Shown: piece by piece, positions 8,131-16,530 of the stretch
Layout: every line of letters starts with the position of its first letter
How positions within the stretch are numbered: position 1 is the stretch's first letter
Assembly: GCF_036689815.1 (NCBI RefSeq)
Contig: NZ_JBAHUR010000015.1
Span: 1 to 64,000, forward strand
From: Magnetovibrio sp. PR-2
Lineage (GTDB): Bacteria > Pseudomonadota > Alphaproteobacteria > Rhodospirillales > Magnetovibrionaceae
Direction of reading: 5' to 3'
Length of the DNA stretch: 64,000 nt
Program-made: the position numbers and the translations under genes
Notes under the pieces: generated by a model
What the model saw: the letters and a program-made list of their open reading frames with translations, nothing else
What the model was told of the DNA's origin: nothing
Databases searched by the model: none

Positions 8131-11100
8131 GCATGAGCCTATCCCGGATTTCCTCACTGAATTGGCATTCCTATGGTCCAATTGATGTCGATTTGTATGG
8201 CTCTACAGCCTTTCTCGGTCGCAACCAAACTGGTAAATCAACTATGCTTGATCTGCTGCAATTCATCATTGCGGGCGGTGATGAGCAGCTGTGTCGTTTC
8301 AACGCCGCGTCAGGCGGTTCCAGCGGCGGGTCCGGTCGCGGGCGAACGGCGAAAAGCTACATCCTTTGCGAAGTGGACGACCAAAAATATCTGCGAGATG
8401 AAGACACTATTTCCTATATGTCGGCCACGTATATGGATCCGGAAAATAAGCGGCACCCCATTTCTATTGGTTTGGTTGTCGAAGTGCGCCTTTCGGGGCC
8501 GAAAGATATTGTCGGCTTATTCATCGCTGAGGGGCACGTCGTCAGTAAAGATGATTTTATGGAGCGTGACGAAGAGGGGGATCTTGTCGTTCGCGCACCA
8601 GATGAATTCTTCATGGATGTCGAAAGGAAGTGCCTAGAGGGCGGTGGGCAATATCAGCAATTTGATAAGTCCATGCCGTTCATTCGTTCCTATATGAAAG
8701 TCTTGTCAAACGGACGGAATTATAGGGAGCATGAAATCCGCCGAATTTTTCGTGCAAATCGGCAATCGATTTCTTACGAGAAGATCCCCAGCTCGACGAA
8801 ATTTGTACGCGATTTTATGTTGGAAGAACGCCAGATGCGCATTGGTAGCTTGCGTGATCACATTCAAGATTGGCGCTTCATTAAAAAGAACATCGACAGC
8901 GTCATCGCTCGATTGGACGACCTTAGGCCCGTTCAACGTGAAGGCGTGAAATTCTATAAAGCTCTAGAAGATCTCAGCGTATTTTCCGTTATTGGCCCGC
9001 TGGCCAAATATCGGTACCACCGCCATGCTTTTCTGAAGACCCGGGAGGATATCCAGCGCCACATAACGGCGCTCAATAACATCAGTCAGGAAATTGAAGA
9101 TTATGACGAACACATAGGGAAACTCAGGGAAGAAGAAGAGCGTATTCGCGTCCTTATCAACGCCGATGGTGTCGAGGACAAGAAAAACAACCTTTACCAA
9201 CAAATAAAGCTGGTCCAGGCTGAAGATGCAAACAGCCGCCGTGTATTAAGCGATGTTTACCAGTCCGTCGCTGCTGCGGTAAATCTTATTCCACAGCATC
9301 CAGATCTTACTGGGTATGGTGATTTGATTGCGATTATCCAAAAAATCAAGTCCGCGACCCACGGAATGATCGTTCCTGAATGGCCACAAAATCCTACAGA
9401 AATGCAGGATTTGTTGGTCGAGCTTGCTCAATCAGCGGCTAAGGTTTCAGAAGGTCTGAAAGCAGCATACCAACAGTGTGCCGGTGATGTTCACACCATC
9501 ACTCGTCAAGTAGAAGACTTACGTTCAGATTTATTCAGTGCACGCGCAGGCCAAGTATCGGTCAACAAAAGCGTTCAGTCATATCTAGATGCCCTTAACG
9601 ACAAGGATATTCCATATCGTCTTCTGTTTGAACAAACGGAAGTTCTTGATCCTGAGTGGCAGGTCAGTGCAGAAGCCATTCTGGGATGGGATCGTGAGGC
9701 GGTTTTTGTCAGCGATGAAGATTATCGTCTCGCTCTTAAAATCTTGCGCCACGACCATCGCCGAGGATTTAAAATGGTCAAACTGATCAGTATCCGCAAA
9801 CTTGATCTGAATAATCTCACGCCACGACCAGGAACGTTAGCCACCGTTCTGAGCAGTGATGATCCATATATCATGGCTTACATCATTCGCTCCCTGGGCG
9901 GTATTCATATGGCCAAGATGCAAGATGAAATGTCCAACTATACGCGCGCTGTGACCCAGACCGTGGTTGACGGTGACATTGTCGTTACATTCGATGATGG
10001 GAAAAGTAACAGCAACCGCTACGTAGATACTCTGAAACTCGGCAAGGGCGCTGCTGCAAGTAATGCCAAACGCCTTGAAAAAACGCTAAGCGGCCTTGAG
10101 GCCCAGGAAGCAGATTTCATATCCACCTTGTCCGATCTGGACGTTGCTCGCAAACATATCGACCACTTGATGCCCGGCGTGGCCCCTTGGGAGGGGGTGG
10201 ATCTCTATAAAACACAAAGCGAAATTATTGAAGCTGATGAAAAGATAAGAGGTCTTGAAGCGCAAATCACAAGTATCGACTTCACCATCGACCCGAAGCT
10301 GCAAAATGAACTCGAAGATGCCATTGCACTGAAAGACGAGGCAAAGTCTGAACGTAAAGTCCTGGAGGATAAAGCTAAAAAAATTGAATGGGAGGCCGAA
10401 AAAGCGGAAGAGGCTTTGAGCCTAGGTCCGAATGCGCCGGGAAGTCTTGCAGCTTTACGGATAACGCGGGCAGGCATGTTCGAGGCCGTCGGCAGGTATA
10501 TGGATGATTTTTCCACCGCGATTGCGGACATCAATATTCGTTATGCCATGTTGATCCCGGAAGCTGAGCGTGGAAAGCCCAGGCACAACACTATTGCTGA
10601 AAAGGCGAGCGGGAAAGCGATACAGGCAAAACAAGACTATGAGGTTTTGAGCGTGGATATTCATAACGCTGTCACCAATTATCTGTACCATTACAAGATT
10701 TCCGAAAGCTTCGACCGGGAATCCAATGTCAGCAAAATCCTCGAATATGTCGACCAGCAAATCGAAGACCTTGAGCAAAACGTGCTGGTGCAATACCAGG
10801 AGGAAGCAAAGGAAGCTGAGATCAAGGTTTCTCAGTTCATGCGAAACAACTTCCTCAACGAACTGCGTGATGCCATTGACCGTGCTAAGGAAAGCATTGG
10901 TGATTTGAACACAAATCTGAAAACGCGGCCATTTCTCAACGAGAACTACTACCACTATACGATGGAGTACAATCAGAGTTACCGGCCAATAATTGACTTG
11001 ATGAACTACGTCCGGGAAAATATTGATCTGGATCTTCCGCTCTTCGGGGCCGTACAAGATGGTCATCCCTATGCAGAGGCATTGAGGATTGTGGAGGAAA

Positions 11101-11630
11101 TCTTGCTGGATCCGGACGTGGATTTCTCTCTTTACGAAGACTATCGCAACTATCTCGAATTCAAGATTGAGGTGGTGGACCGCGTAACTGGCCGCAAAAG
11201 CGATATCACCAGAGCGAGCAGTAAGAAATCTGGTGGTGAAAACCAGACACCATTCTACGTATCGGTCGGCGCTGCTCTGGTTTCCGCATATTACGGCAGC
11301 AGCGCTGAGCGTTTTGACACGTTTGGGGTAGCCCTATTTGATGAAGCCTTCTCCAAAATGGATGGTGTTGTTCAACGTCAGGTTTTGCGCTTCTATGACG
11401 ATATTGGCCTTCAAGCCATCATCGGTGCGCCGGAAGACAAGCGAGCTTCGATAATGGAAGTTATGGACGGCTTCGTGAGTATTCAAAAGCGCGGAGACGA
11501 TTCATATGCCAATTGCATGGCTGTAAGCGATCGTGCGCGTGAAGCTTTTGCTATAGCAAACCCTTCCAACATACCCGAAGAGGAATTGCGGACGATGATG
11601 GGGGATAGGGAGGCTGTTCCCGTACAATGA
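8127..11630 (+). CDS. jetC: Wadjet system SMC-like ATPase JetC
   Basis: A 1167-residue MukB/MksB-type condensin ATPase. Walker A is GRNQTGKS at residues 31-38, followed by a Gly/Ser-rich stretch (about 60-74). Long coiled coils with a central hinge-like region fill the middle. The signature KKSGGENQTPF lies near 1031-1041 and Walker B VALFDEAFSKMD near 1068. In Wadjet this subunit extrudes DNA loops and lets JetD cut small circular DNA, limiting plasmids. The ATG overlaps the jetB stop by 4 bp (ATGA), and the end overlaps jetD in the same way. Confidence 0.9.
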   Translation: MSMSLSRISSLNWHSYGPIDVDLYGSTAFLGRNQTGKSTMLDLLQFIIAGGDEQLCRFNAASGGSSGGSGRGRTAKSYILCEVDDQKYLRDEDTISYMSATYMDPENKRHPISIGLVVEVRLSGPKDIVGLFIAEGHVVSKDDFMERDEEGDLVVRAPDEFFMDVERKCLEGGGQYQQFDKSMPFIRSYMKVLSNGRNYREHEIRRIFRANRQSISYEKIPSSTKFVRDFMLEERQMRIGSLRDHIQDWRFIKKNIDSVIARLDDLRPVQREGVKFYKALEDLSVFSVIGPLAKYRYHRHAFLKTREDIQRHITALNNISQEIEDYDEHIGKLREEEERIRVLINADGVEDKKNNLYQQIKLVQAEDANSRRVLSDVYQSVAAAVNLIPQHPDLTGYGDLIAIIQKIKSATHGMIVPEWPQNPTEMQDLLVELAQSAAKVSEGLKAAYQQCAGDVHTITRQVEDLRSDLFSARAGQVSVNKSVQSYLDALNDKDIPYRLLFEQTEVLDPEWQVSAEAILGWDREAVFVSDEDYRLALKILRHDHRRGFKMVKLISIRKLDLNNLTPRPGTLATVLSSDDPYIMAYIIRSLGGIHMAKMQDEMSNYTRAVTQTVVDGDIVVTFDDGKSNSNRYVDTLKLGKGAAASNAKRLEKTLSGLEAQEADFISTLSDLDVARKHIDHLMPGVAPWEGVDLYKTQSEIIEADEKIRGLEAQITSIDFTIDPKLQNELEDAIALKDEAKSERKVLEDKAKKIEWEAEKAEEALSLGPNAPGSLAALRITRAGMFEAVGRYMDDFSTAIADINIRYAMLIPEAERGKPRHNTIAEKASGKAIQAKQDYEVLSVDIHNAVTNYLYHYKISESFDRESNVSKILEYVDQQIEDLEQNVLVQYQEEAKEAEIKVSQFMRNNFLNELRDAIDRAKESIGDLNTNLKTRPFLNENYYHYTMEYNQSYRPIIDLMNYVRENIDLDLPLFGAVQDGHPYAEALRIVEEILLDPDVDFSLYEDYRNYLEFKIEVVDRVTGRKSDITRASSKKSGGENQTPFYVSVGAALVSAYYGSSAERFDTFGVALFDEAFSKMDGVVQRQVLRFYDDIGLQAIIGAPEDKRASIMEVMDGFVSIQKRGDDSYANCMAVSDRAREAFAIANPSNIPEEELRTMMGDREAVPVQ

Positions 11631-12784
11631 GTAGGAAGGTCTTTACCCGCGTCAAGGCGGCGGTATCCGATATCTTAGACCGGCTTGATGCAAATCCGGA
11701 TGCGTTTGCCCTATGGGCAACGCTTGATTTCAAAGGACTCAGTATCCGTGACAATGATCGCGAAGTTCTTATTCTGGAAGGTCTTGAAAAAAGGGATTTG
11801 CTCGTCGTCAATACGCGCGCTGATCAAACAGTGCGCATTAAGCTCAAGAATGCTGCTGAAGTTTATCAATACATGAATAGGTCTCCGGCATCGGTGATGG
11901 CCGACGATCAGATTGAGATGGTCAAGGGTACTCATGGATATGAGCTTTTCGCCAAAGCATTAGAGAATATGTTTTCCAATTGGCGAAAAAACAAAAAGGG
12001 GAAGTTCAATAAGTCTCCAAGATTTTCTGCCAAAGATGCTGAAGATCTCGTTCGTGCTATTACGCTTGCTAAAGCCATTTCTTCTAACGATCTGCAGACC
12101 GATTATAGAACCCTGTCTACGCATGTAGGATTGGACTCTAAGGCATTGGAGCAATGTGAAAACAGTGTTTCCGCGTTGTTGCATGTTATGGATGATTTTC
12201 CAGATGATATCCCTGCACGCGAGCACATTGGCATGTATGGAGTTGAAAAGCTTCCTCATCCCATCGTTATTTCAGGAGAGACCAACTTACAAAACCCAGA
12301 TAAGCAACTTCTATATGTTGGTTATCACCCGGATGATGCATTTCACCTTTCTGCGCCAAATGCGGAATATATCCTGACCATTGAAAACTGGGTGTCTTTC
12401 GTCCGGTATGCCGACGAGGTAAATGACGATGCTCGTGGTTTGATTGTCTATACCGGTGGGTATCCAAGCCCTAGTCTCACTCGTGTTCTTGAAAGCATTT
12501 ATCGAATGCATGACATACCGTTCTATCATTGGGGTGATGTCGATAGCGGTGGATTATATATTGCGCACTCAATCCAACTCGCGATTAAAAGTGCTGGTGG
12601 CATGCTCCGCCTCCACCTTATGGATGAGGAGACTGTCCGCAAATATGGACGCCCAGGAAAGCCTTCACGTTATCCACAAAAAGTTGATGATAATCCCGAT
12701 ATTGCGGATGCCTGGAGGCGTCTTGCCGACAAAGAACCGCTTGTCCTCGAGCAGGAAATGGTGGCGCCAGTTTCTCCTCTATAA
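11627..12784 (+). CDS. jetD: Wadjet nuclease subunit JetD (TOPRIM, DUF2220-like)
   Basis: A 385-residue protein ending the jet operon. The motif HWGDVDSGGLYIAHS near residue 305 matches the acidic WGDiDxxG core of the JetD/topoisomerase VI-like TOPRIM domain, and LILEGLEKR near 45 is also present. JetD cleaves DNA once the JetABC motor has extruded a small circle. The start overlaps the jetC stop by 4 bp. The four proteins would act together in the cytoplasm against incoming plasmids. This is notable because the operon itself sits in a mobilizable element. Confidence 0.88.
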   Translation: MSRKVFTRVKAAVSDILDRLDANPDAFALWATLDFKGLSIRDNDREVLILEGLEKRDLLVVNTRADQTVRIKLKNAAEVYQYMNRSPASVMADDQIEMVKGTHGYELFAKALENMFSNWRKNKKGKFNKSPRFSAKDAEDLVRAITLAKAISSNDLQTDYRTLSTHVGLDSKALEQCENSVSALLHVMDDFPDDIPAREHIGMYGVEKLPHPIVISGETNLQNPDKQLLYVGYHPDDAFHLSAPNAEYILTIENWVSFVRYADEVNDDARGLIVYTGGYPSPSLTRVLESIYRMHDIPFYHWGDVDSGGLYIAHSIQLAIKSAGGMLRLHLMDEETVRKYGRPGKPSRYPQKVDDNPDIADAWRRLADKEPLVLEQEMVAPVSPL

Positions 12785-13015
12785 TGCACTCACTTAGGAT
12801 TTTTCAGCATCTTCTTTCTACAAAGTTAGGGCTGCTATGCGGTCGAAAACATAGTGTAAGTAATTCCTGAAGAGGATTTGGAAATCCTCGGCCATTTGGT
12901 GCAAATTCTTGAGAACTTTCAAAGCAGAAATTCTTCACAAAAATAGTGCGTGACATCCGGTACGCCATTCAAAAAACTCATTCAAACACGTTCAAAAATA
13001 ACGCAGGTAAGCACA
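12785..13015. other. Intergenic region after jetD, with a perfect palindrome
   Basis: No gene is visible. It holds a perfect palindrome GAGGATTTGGAAATCCTC at 12872-12889 and then AT-rich DNA leading into the candidate oriT. No terminator with a T-run is obvious just after jetD. Confidence 0.5.
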
Positions 13016-13147
13016 CCAAGAGGGTGCGCAATACGATTCTCAGAACAATATCTTCCTTGCACGGAGGCGAAGCCGACAATGCAAGGGCCCCCGGAGGGCG
13101 CAATAGGACCTTTAAGAAAACGAGTATCCTTTTCTTAAAGATTGCGC
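13016..13147. other. oriT: Candidate origin of transfer (oriT) of the MobQ/Ti type
   Basis: AGGGCGCAATA at 13095-13105 matches, as I recall it, the nic-region core AGGGCGCAAT of Ti-type and Q-type oriTs. A related copy, CCAAGAGGGTGCGCAATACG, lies at 13016-13035. Immediately to the right is a strong inverted repeat: an 11-bp stem CTTTAAGAAAA/TTTTCTTAAAG (13110-13120 and 13130-13140) nested in GCGCAAT/ATTGCGC (13098-13104 and 13141-13147). The relaxase gene starts 38 bp further on, the usual neighbour of an oriT. I cannot say which of the two copies is nicked. Confidence 0.55.
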
Positions 13148-13184
13148 GCTTCCAGCGAGGCCCCACAGGGGGAAGAAATTGAAC

Positions 13185-14636
13185 ATGAGAACAGTCGAAG
13201 CACACGTCGATATCAACCATTACAGCACTTGCCAAAAGGAGTTTGGCAAGCCTTTAAAGGGAGAGGCGTGTGTCCGTGCTATTGCCAACATCAACTATTC
13301 CATCCGTGGTGCAAATGGCGCTGAAAGTATCGAAGTTGGCGTTCCTATGTTCGGCATGACAGTCACCGGTACGATGAAAATGCGCATCGGACTAGACGTC
13401 AACAGGTCCCAAAAACGTGTCATGGAAAAATGGATCGTTACGTTCCCAAATGAAGCTTCAGAAGATCAATGCCGCTACATAGCAAAAACTTTTCTGGAAG
13501 AATTCATTGTAGACAGTGAAGCTCTGGGTCGATGTGATTTTCATTTTAAGCCCGGAAATTATCATGGCCATATGCACTTGATCGACGGTTTGGAAACTCT
13601 TGCTTCAGCCAAAGCACGAGCAGCAGAAAGAGATGCCGAAAGAACGGACGGGAAGAAAACACGTGTGCGCAGACGAAACCAACTTCGGTTTAAGGAACTG
13701 TACTTTCGAGAACCCAGAACCCTGAGTCCCGACGATCCAGGTGTTAAAATGAAAAGCCATCTTAAGAAAAAATGGGCAGACCACGTTAATGCGTGTTGCC
13801 TAAAATTTGGGATAAATGTGCATTTTGAACACCGGTCACGTAAGGAACGTGGGCTGCCTGGAAAAGGCACAATTCACCTTGGCCCACAAAATCATGCGAT
13901 GATGACAAAGCTACATAACGCAGAGATTCATGAAATGTGTACTGGGGTTATATCTGACATTAATCCTCGATTAATCGACGCAGCGGAACGTGCAATGTGC
14001 ATGATCGACAAGAATAGAGAAATTCTTGCCGAACGTGAACGCATTCAAAAGGAATGGTCCTCGTCGGAGAAAATCACCACCGAATGGATAAATGATGCAC
14101 GGCGAAACATTTCCGTAACGACGGAGCACGTTAACGAAAATAATCAGCATTATAAAACAAAAGCAGAGAACTCAGAGGAAGTGATAATCCAAATGGATTT
14201 GTTTGATGAAAACCGCGAACACAATGTCTCAGAGAATGTTTTGGAAGCCTTTGGCATTGACGCAAAGCCGAAATCGAACGGATCAAAAGCAGCTCACGTT
14301 CCATCTGTTTTTGAGAATATTGAAATCCAGAAAAAAGCCCAACAAGTTATAAGGCCCTTAAAGGGTAAAAATCGTGTTGATCACAAAAAAGGGTTTTATG
14401 ATGCAATCCATTTGCTCGGGAAATCACTTATCAAACGTGATCGGAGAAATGCAAGAAAAGCACTCCTGCGTGCTTCGTATCACTGCAGTGGCGCATATGG
14501 AATCACGGAAATACACGATAAGAAGAACTTTATCCGTAACCGTCTAGCGGCTCCGGTAAAAGATCTACTTGATAAGTTTGTCGCAAGACTCCGGAAGTCT
14601 ACTCGCGAACGAATATACCGCGCAAAACCACGTTAA
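13185..14636 (+). CDS. mobL: MobA/MobL-type relaxase
   Basis: 483 residues from ATG 13185; a TTG six bases earlier sits too close to the GGGGGAAG ribosome site. Around residue 125 the sequence NYHGHMHLIDG supplies the His-x-His of an HUH relaxase. Further on (about 190-230) the run from WADHVNACCLKFGI to HRSRKERGL and GTIHLGP follows the conserved MobA/MobL block. A Tyr in ANINYSIRG near residue 35 is a candidate nicking residue. It would nick oriT and pilot the strand during mobilization. The C-terminal half is Lys/Arg-rich and lacks a helicase domain. It is followed by the P-S-V cassette. Confidence 0.8.
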   Translation: MRTVEAHVDINHYSTCQKEFGKPLKGEACVRAIANINYSIRGANGAESIEVGVPMFGMTVTGTMKMRIGLDVNRSQKRVMEKWIVTFPNEASEDQCRYIAKTFLEEFIVDSEALGRCDFHFKPGNYHGHMHLIDGLETLASAKARAAERDAERTDGKKTRVRRRNQLRFKELYFREPRTLSPDDPGVKMKSHLKKKWADHVNACCLKFGINVHFEHRSRKERGLPGKGTIHLGPQNHAMMTKLHNAEIHEMCTGVISDINPRLIDAAERAMCMIDKNREILAERERIQKEWSSSEKITTEWINDARRNISVTTEHVNENNQHYKTKAENSEEVIIQMDLFDENREHNVSENVLEAFGIDAKPKSNGSKAAHVPSVFENIEIQKKAQQVIRPLKGKNRVDHKKGFYDAIHLLGKSLIKRDRRNARKALLRASYHCSGAYGITEIHDKKNFIRNRLAAPVKDLLDKFVARLRKSTRERIYRAKPR

Positions 14637-14659
14637 CGAGGTTAAGGTCTCGGTTCCCA

Positions 14660-14719
14660 CCTCCCGCGTCATTCTTTGAACGCGGGAGGCGGTTCTCCCT
14701 CGATATATAAGAGGGAGGA
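14660..14719 (+). promoter_or_regulatory. Tandem hairpins before gene P; the second masks the Shine-Dalgarno
   Basis: Hairpin 1 is CCTCCCGCGT/ACGCGGGAGG (14660-14669 and 14680-14689), a 10-bp stem with a 10-nt loop and no following T-run. Hairpin 2 is CTCCCTC/GAGGGAG (14695-14701 and 14711-14717) with a 9-nt AT loop. Its 3' arm is the ribosome site GAGGGAGGA of the gene at 14723. The same two-hairpin layout precedes the homologous gene at 47026, which argues for control of translation or RNA processing between relaxase and cassette. Confidence 0.7.
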
Positions 14720-14722
14720 AAA

Positions 14723-15190
14723 ATGACATCTTCCAAAAAAATTGAAGTGGGTGACATAGTCCTTTGCCGGTTTCCGTCTGAAGAGAGACCGGGGATGCCC
14801 GGGGCAAAAATGCGCCCATGTTTAGTCGTTAAGGTACGTCGAAAAACCCAGTTTACACGTGGCGCCATTGAAGTCGTGTATGGCACATCAGTTTCTAAGA
14901 AGAAACCTGGCACTGCCATTCGCGTAACTTCTCAGCAGGACCTAGAGTCTGCTGGTTTGCGAAAACCATCGAAATTTCTCATGGGGAAAAGAGCTCATGT
15001 TCCCATCAAAGGGAACTTCATGGGTTCACGCATTGGTCGACTCCCTGATCATTACCTCCCGCACATTCAAAAACATCTAAATCAAGAAACAAACTCTGAA
15101 CGGCTAAGTGCACGGCGTTTTGGACGAAAGCAGCAGCCGTCTAATTGGACAACTTCGTCCGAACTATTGAAGGAATTTCAACATGCTTAA
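14723..15190 (+). CDS. PemK/MazF-like protein of the relaxase-linked cassette (gene P, copy 1)
   Basis: 155 residues. The start (VGDIVLCRFP near residue 9, RPCLVV near 32, YGTS near 53) has the order of a PemK/MazF-type SH3-like barrel, though larger than most MazF toxins. It is clearly homologous to the 47026-47499 product, sharing VGDIV-CRFP-E, RPCLV, GTSV-K-KPG and the C-terminal RFGRK. No antitoxin-like gene precedes it. The next gene overlaps by 8 bp. Toxin activity is unproven; a role with the relaxase transcript or in mobilization is equally open. Confidence 0.75.
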   Translation: MTSSKKIEVGDIVLCRFPSEERPGMPGAKMRPCLVVKVRRKTQFTRGAIEVVYGTSVSKKKPGTAIRVTSQQDLESAGLRKPSKFLMGKRAHVPIKGNFMGSRIGRLPDHYLPHIQKHLNQETNSERLSARRFGRKQQPSNWTTSSELLKEFQHA

Positions 15191-15416
15191 TGAACTTAGT
15201 CTTGCCGACATTCTGAACGCTGCTACTCAGCTTGCTGTAGCAGATATTTCAAAGTCGCCAAGCGTACATATCAAGACAAGCGTTCACGACGCTTGTGAAG
15301 CATTGATCGATGCTGGACTTGTTCCCATCGATGTCGCCCCTGAAGTGTGGCGGTGTTGTGATGAGACACAGCAGCACACGATTGATGCCTTGCGCACATA
15401 TCTCAACAGCCAGTGA
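15183..15416 (+). CDS. Small acidic protein of the relaxase-linked cassette (gene S, copy 1)
   Basis: A 77-residue protein whose ATG overlaps the end of gene P by 8 bp. It aligns with the 64-residue product at 47492-47686: ILNAATQLAVADI against ILRAVTALAVAEM, then VHDACEALIDAG against VHESTDALISAG, and a shared AP-x-x-W. It is helical, with no known domain that I recognise. As the translationally coupled partner of P it might be an antitoxin or accessory subunit, but this is only positional. Confidence 0.7.
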   Translation: MLNELSLADILNAATQLAVADISKSPSVHIKTSVHDACEALIDAGLVPIDVAPEVWRCCDETQQHTIDALRTYLNSQ

Positions 15417-15422
15417 TTTCAA

Positions 15423-15461
15423 AACAACCCCTGCAGTTTTCTGTCGGGGTTGTTCCTTTTT
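15423..15461 (+). terminator. Rho-independent terminator or attenuator between genes S and V
   Basis: AACAACCCC (15423-15431) and GGGGTTGTT (15446-15454) form a 9-bp stem with a 14-nt loop, followed by CC and five T. It begins 6 bp after the gene S stop and 25 bp before the gene V start, so V is either attenuated or separately transcribed. The second cassette has a terminator in the same place. Confidence 0.8.
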
Positions 15462-15486
15462 AATACATCCAATTAGGAGAAGAATT

Positions 15487-15918
15487 ATGAATTTCGAAGA
15501 TCTAGAAAACTTGACACTTGAAACTCTTATCACCCGACACCGGCAGCGTTTTGATCTGCGGTATTCAATACAGAGTGACCTTAAAAGTGTGGAATGCGAT
15601 TCCTCTGACCCTGCTGATGGTCGAGTAGTCAAAGACGAATTCGTCAGCTGGGTGTTTATTACATTCGAGGACCGTGAGCAGAATATTTCACAAGTGATCC
15701 TAACAGGCGTTCGGCCTGACGGCTATGTCGGCACAAGCCCTGTTGTTCATTACAATCGAGAACAAGGCTGGGTCGTCACTCAAAGCGGTTCTTTTTATAT
15801 GCTCAGTGGTGCAGCCGGTGAGGTGCCTTCGGACATCTCTAGAGTTATGTTCATCGCAGGGCTCTTTAATGCCTGGGGCATCGGCCAAGTCCTCGGCATG
15901 CCTCCAGTCTTTTTTTAA
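15487..15918 (+). CDS. Unknown protein of the relaxase-linked cassette ending in VFF (gene V, copy 1)
   Basis: 143 residues from ATG 15487, chosen for the ribosome site TAGGAGAAG 5 bp upstream; the frame is open further back but that part overlaps gene S and the terminator. The second half matches the 47852-48301 product: VVTQSGSFY against VVTQSNSLY, an aromatic stretch ending WGIGQVLG against WGMGVVVK, and an identical VFF C-terminus. The product looks soluble and mixed alpha/beta. I do not recognise the family. The terminal VFF may be a docking tail, since it is kept while most of the sequence differs. Confidence 0.7.
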   Translation: MNFEDLENLTLETLITRHRQRFDLRYSIQSDLKSVECDSSDPADGRVVKDEFVSWVFITFEDREQNISQVILTGVRPDGYVGTSPVVHYNREQGWVVTQSGSFYMLSGAAGEVPSDISRVMFIAGLFNAWGIGQVLGMPPVFF

Positions 15919-16260
15919 ACACAAAAACTAAACTCTTGAATCTGCAATATGCGCTGATTGAAGTGATACGTGACTGTTCCGTGTTGGCACATCATTGAGC
16001 TGCCAATGCGGAACTAGCACGCACAGGGTTGTTGAAATAATAGAAATGACAGGGTGTTTAGCTTTCATTTTTTTTGTTTTTTTGACAATTCGACTTCTTT
16101 GCATTTCGGCAGATTTCTAAACCAATCTGCGGACTTGCTTGTCAACAAATTCTGCTTCTCCCATCTTCCAAATAAAAAAACACCTGACGACGTTGGTTTT
16201 ATTTCGAGCGGTCATATAACTAACCATCAAACAATTTCATAAACTACACGGAGAATGTAG
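15919..16260. other. Intergenic AT-rich stretch
   Basis: No gene is supported. The DNA is AT-rich, with T-runs around 16069-16085 and an imperfect A/T hairpin near 16170-16203. The excisionase-like promoter may lie here, but no clear -35/-10 pair stands out. Confidence 0.4.
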
Positions 16261-16530
16261 ATGTCCCCACAAAAAATCTCTTTATATGTCAAAGCAACAT
16301 ACACAGCCCAAATGACAGGAGTAGACACAAAAACCGTTGTGTCTTGGATAAGGCGTGGAGACTTGCGCGGTAAAAAAATGGGGGATGTATGGCAAGTATG
16401 GAGGGAAGATCATATACGATTAATTGACCCTAATGACACTTTTGGAGCACGCAATACAACACAAAACAAGAACCTAGATGCTGTCCGAGCAAAGCAACAC
16501 TTGGAACAACTTTTATCAGAGGTGGCATAA
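16261..16530 (+). CDS. Excisionase-like helix-turn-helix DNA-binding protein
   Basis: An 89-residue protein. Residues 12-50 (TAQMTGVDTKTVVSWIRRGD, then LRGKKMGDVWQVWRED) fit a MerR/excisionase-type winged helix. The ribosome site ACGGAG stands 8 bases before ATG. Its stop shares one base with the integrase start (TAATG), so the two are co-translated. It would act with the integrase to set the direction of recombination. Confidence 0.75.
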   Translation: MSPQKISLYVKATYTAQMTGVDTKTVVSWIRRGDLRGKKMGDVWQVWREDHIRLIDPNDTFGARNTTQNKNLDAVRAKQHLEQLLSEVA

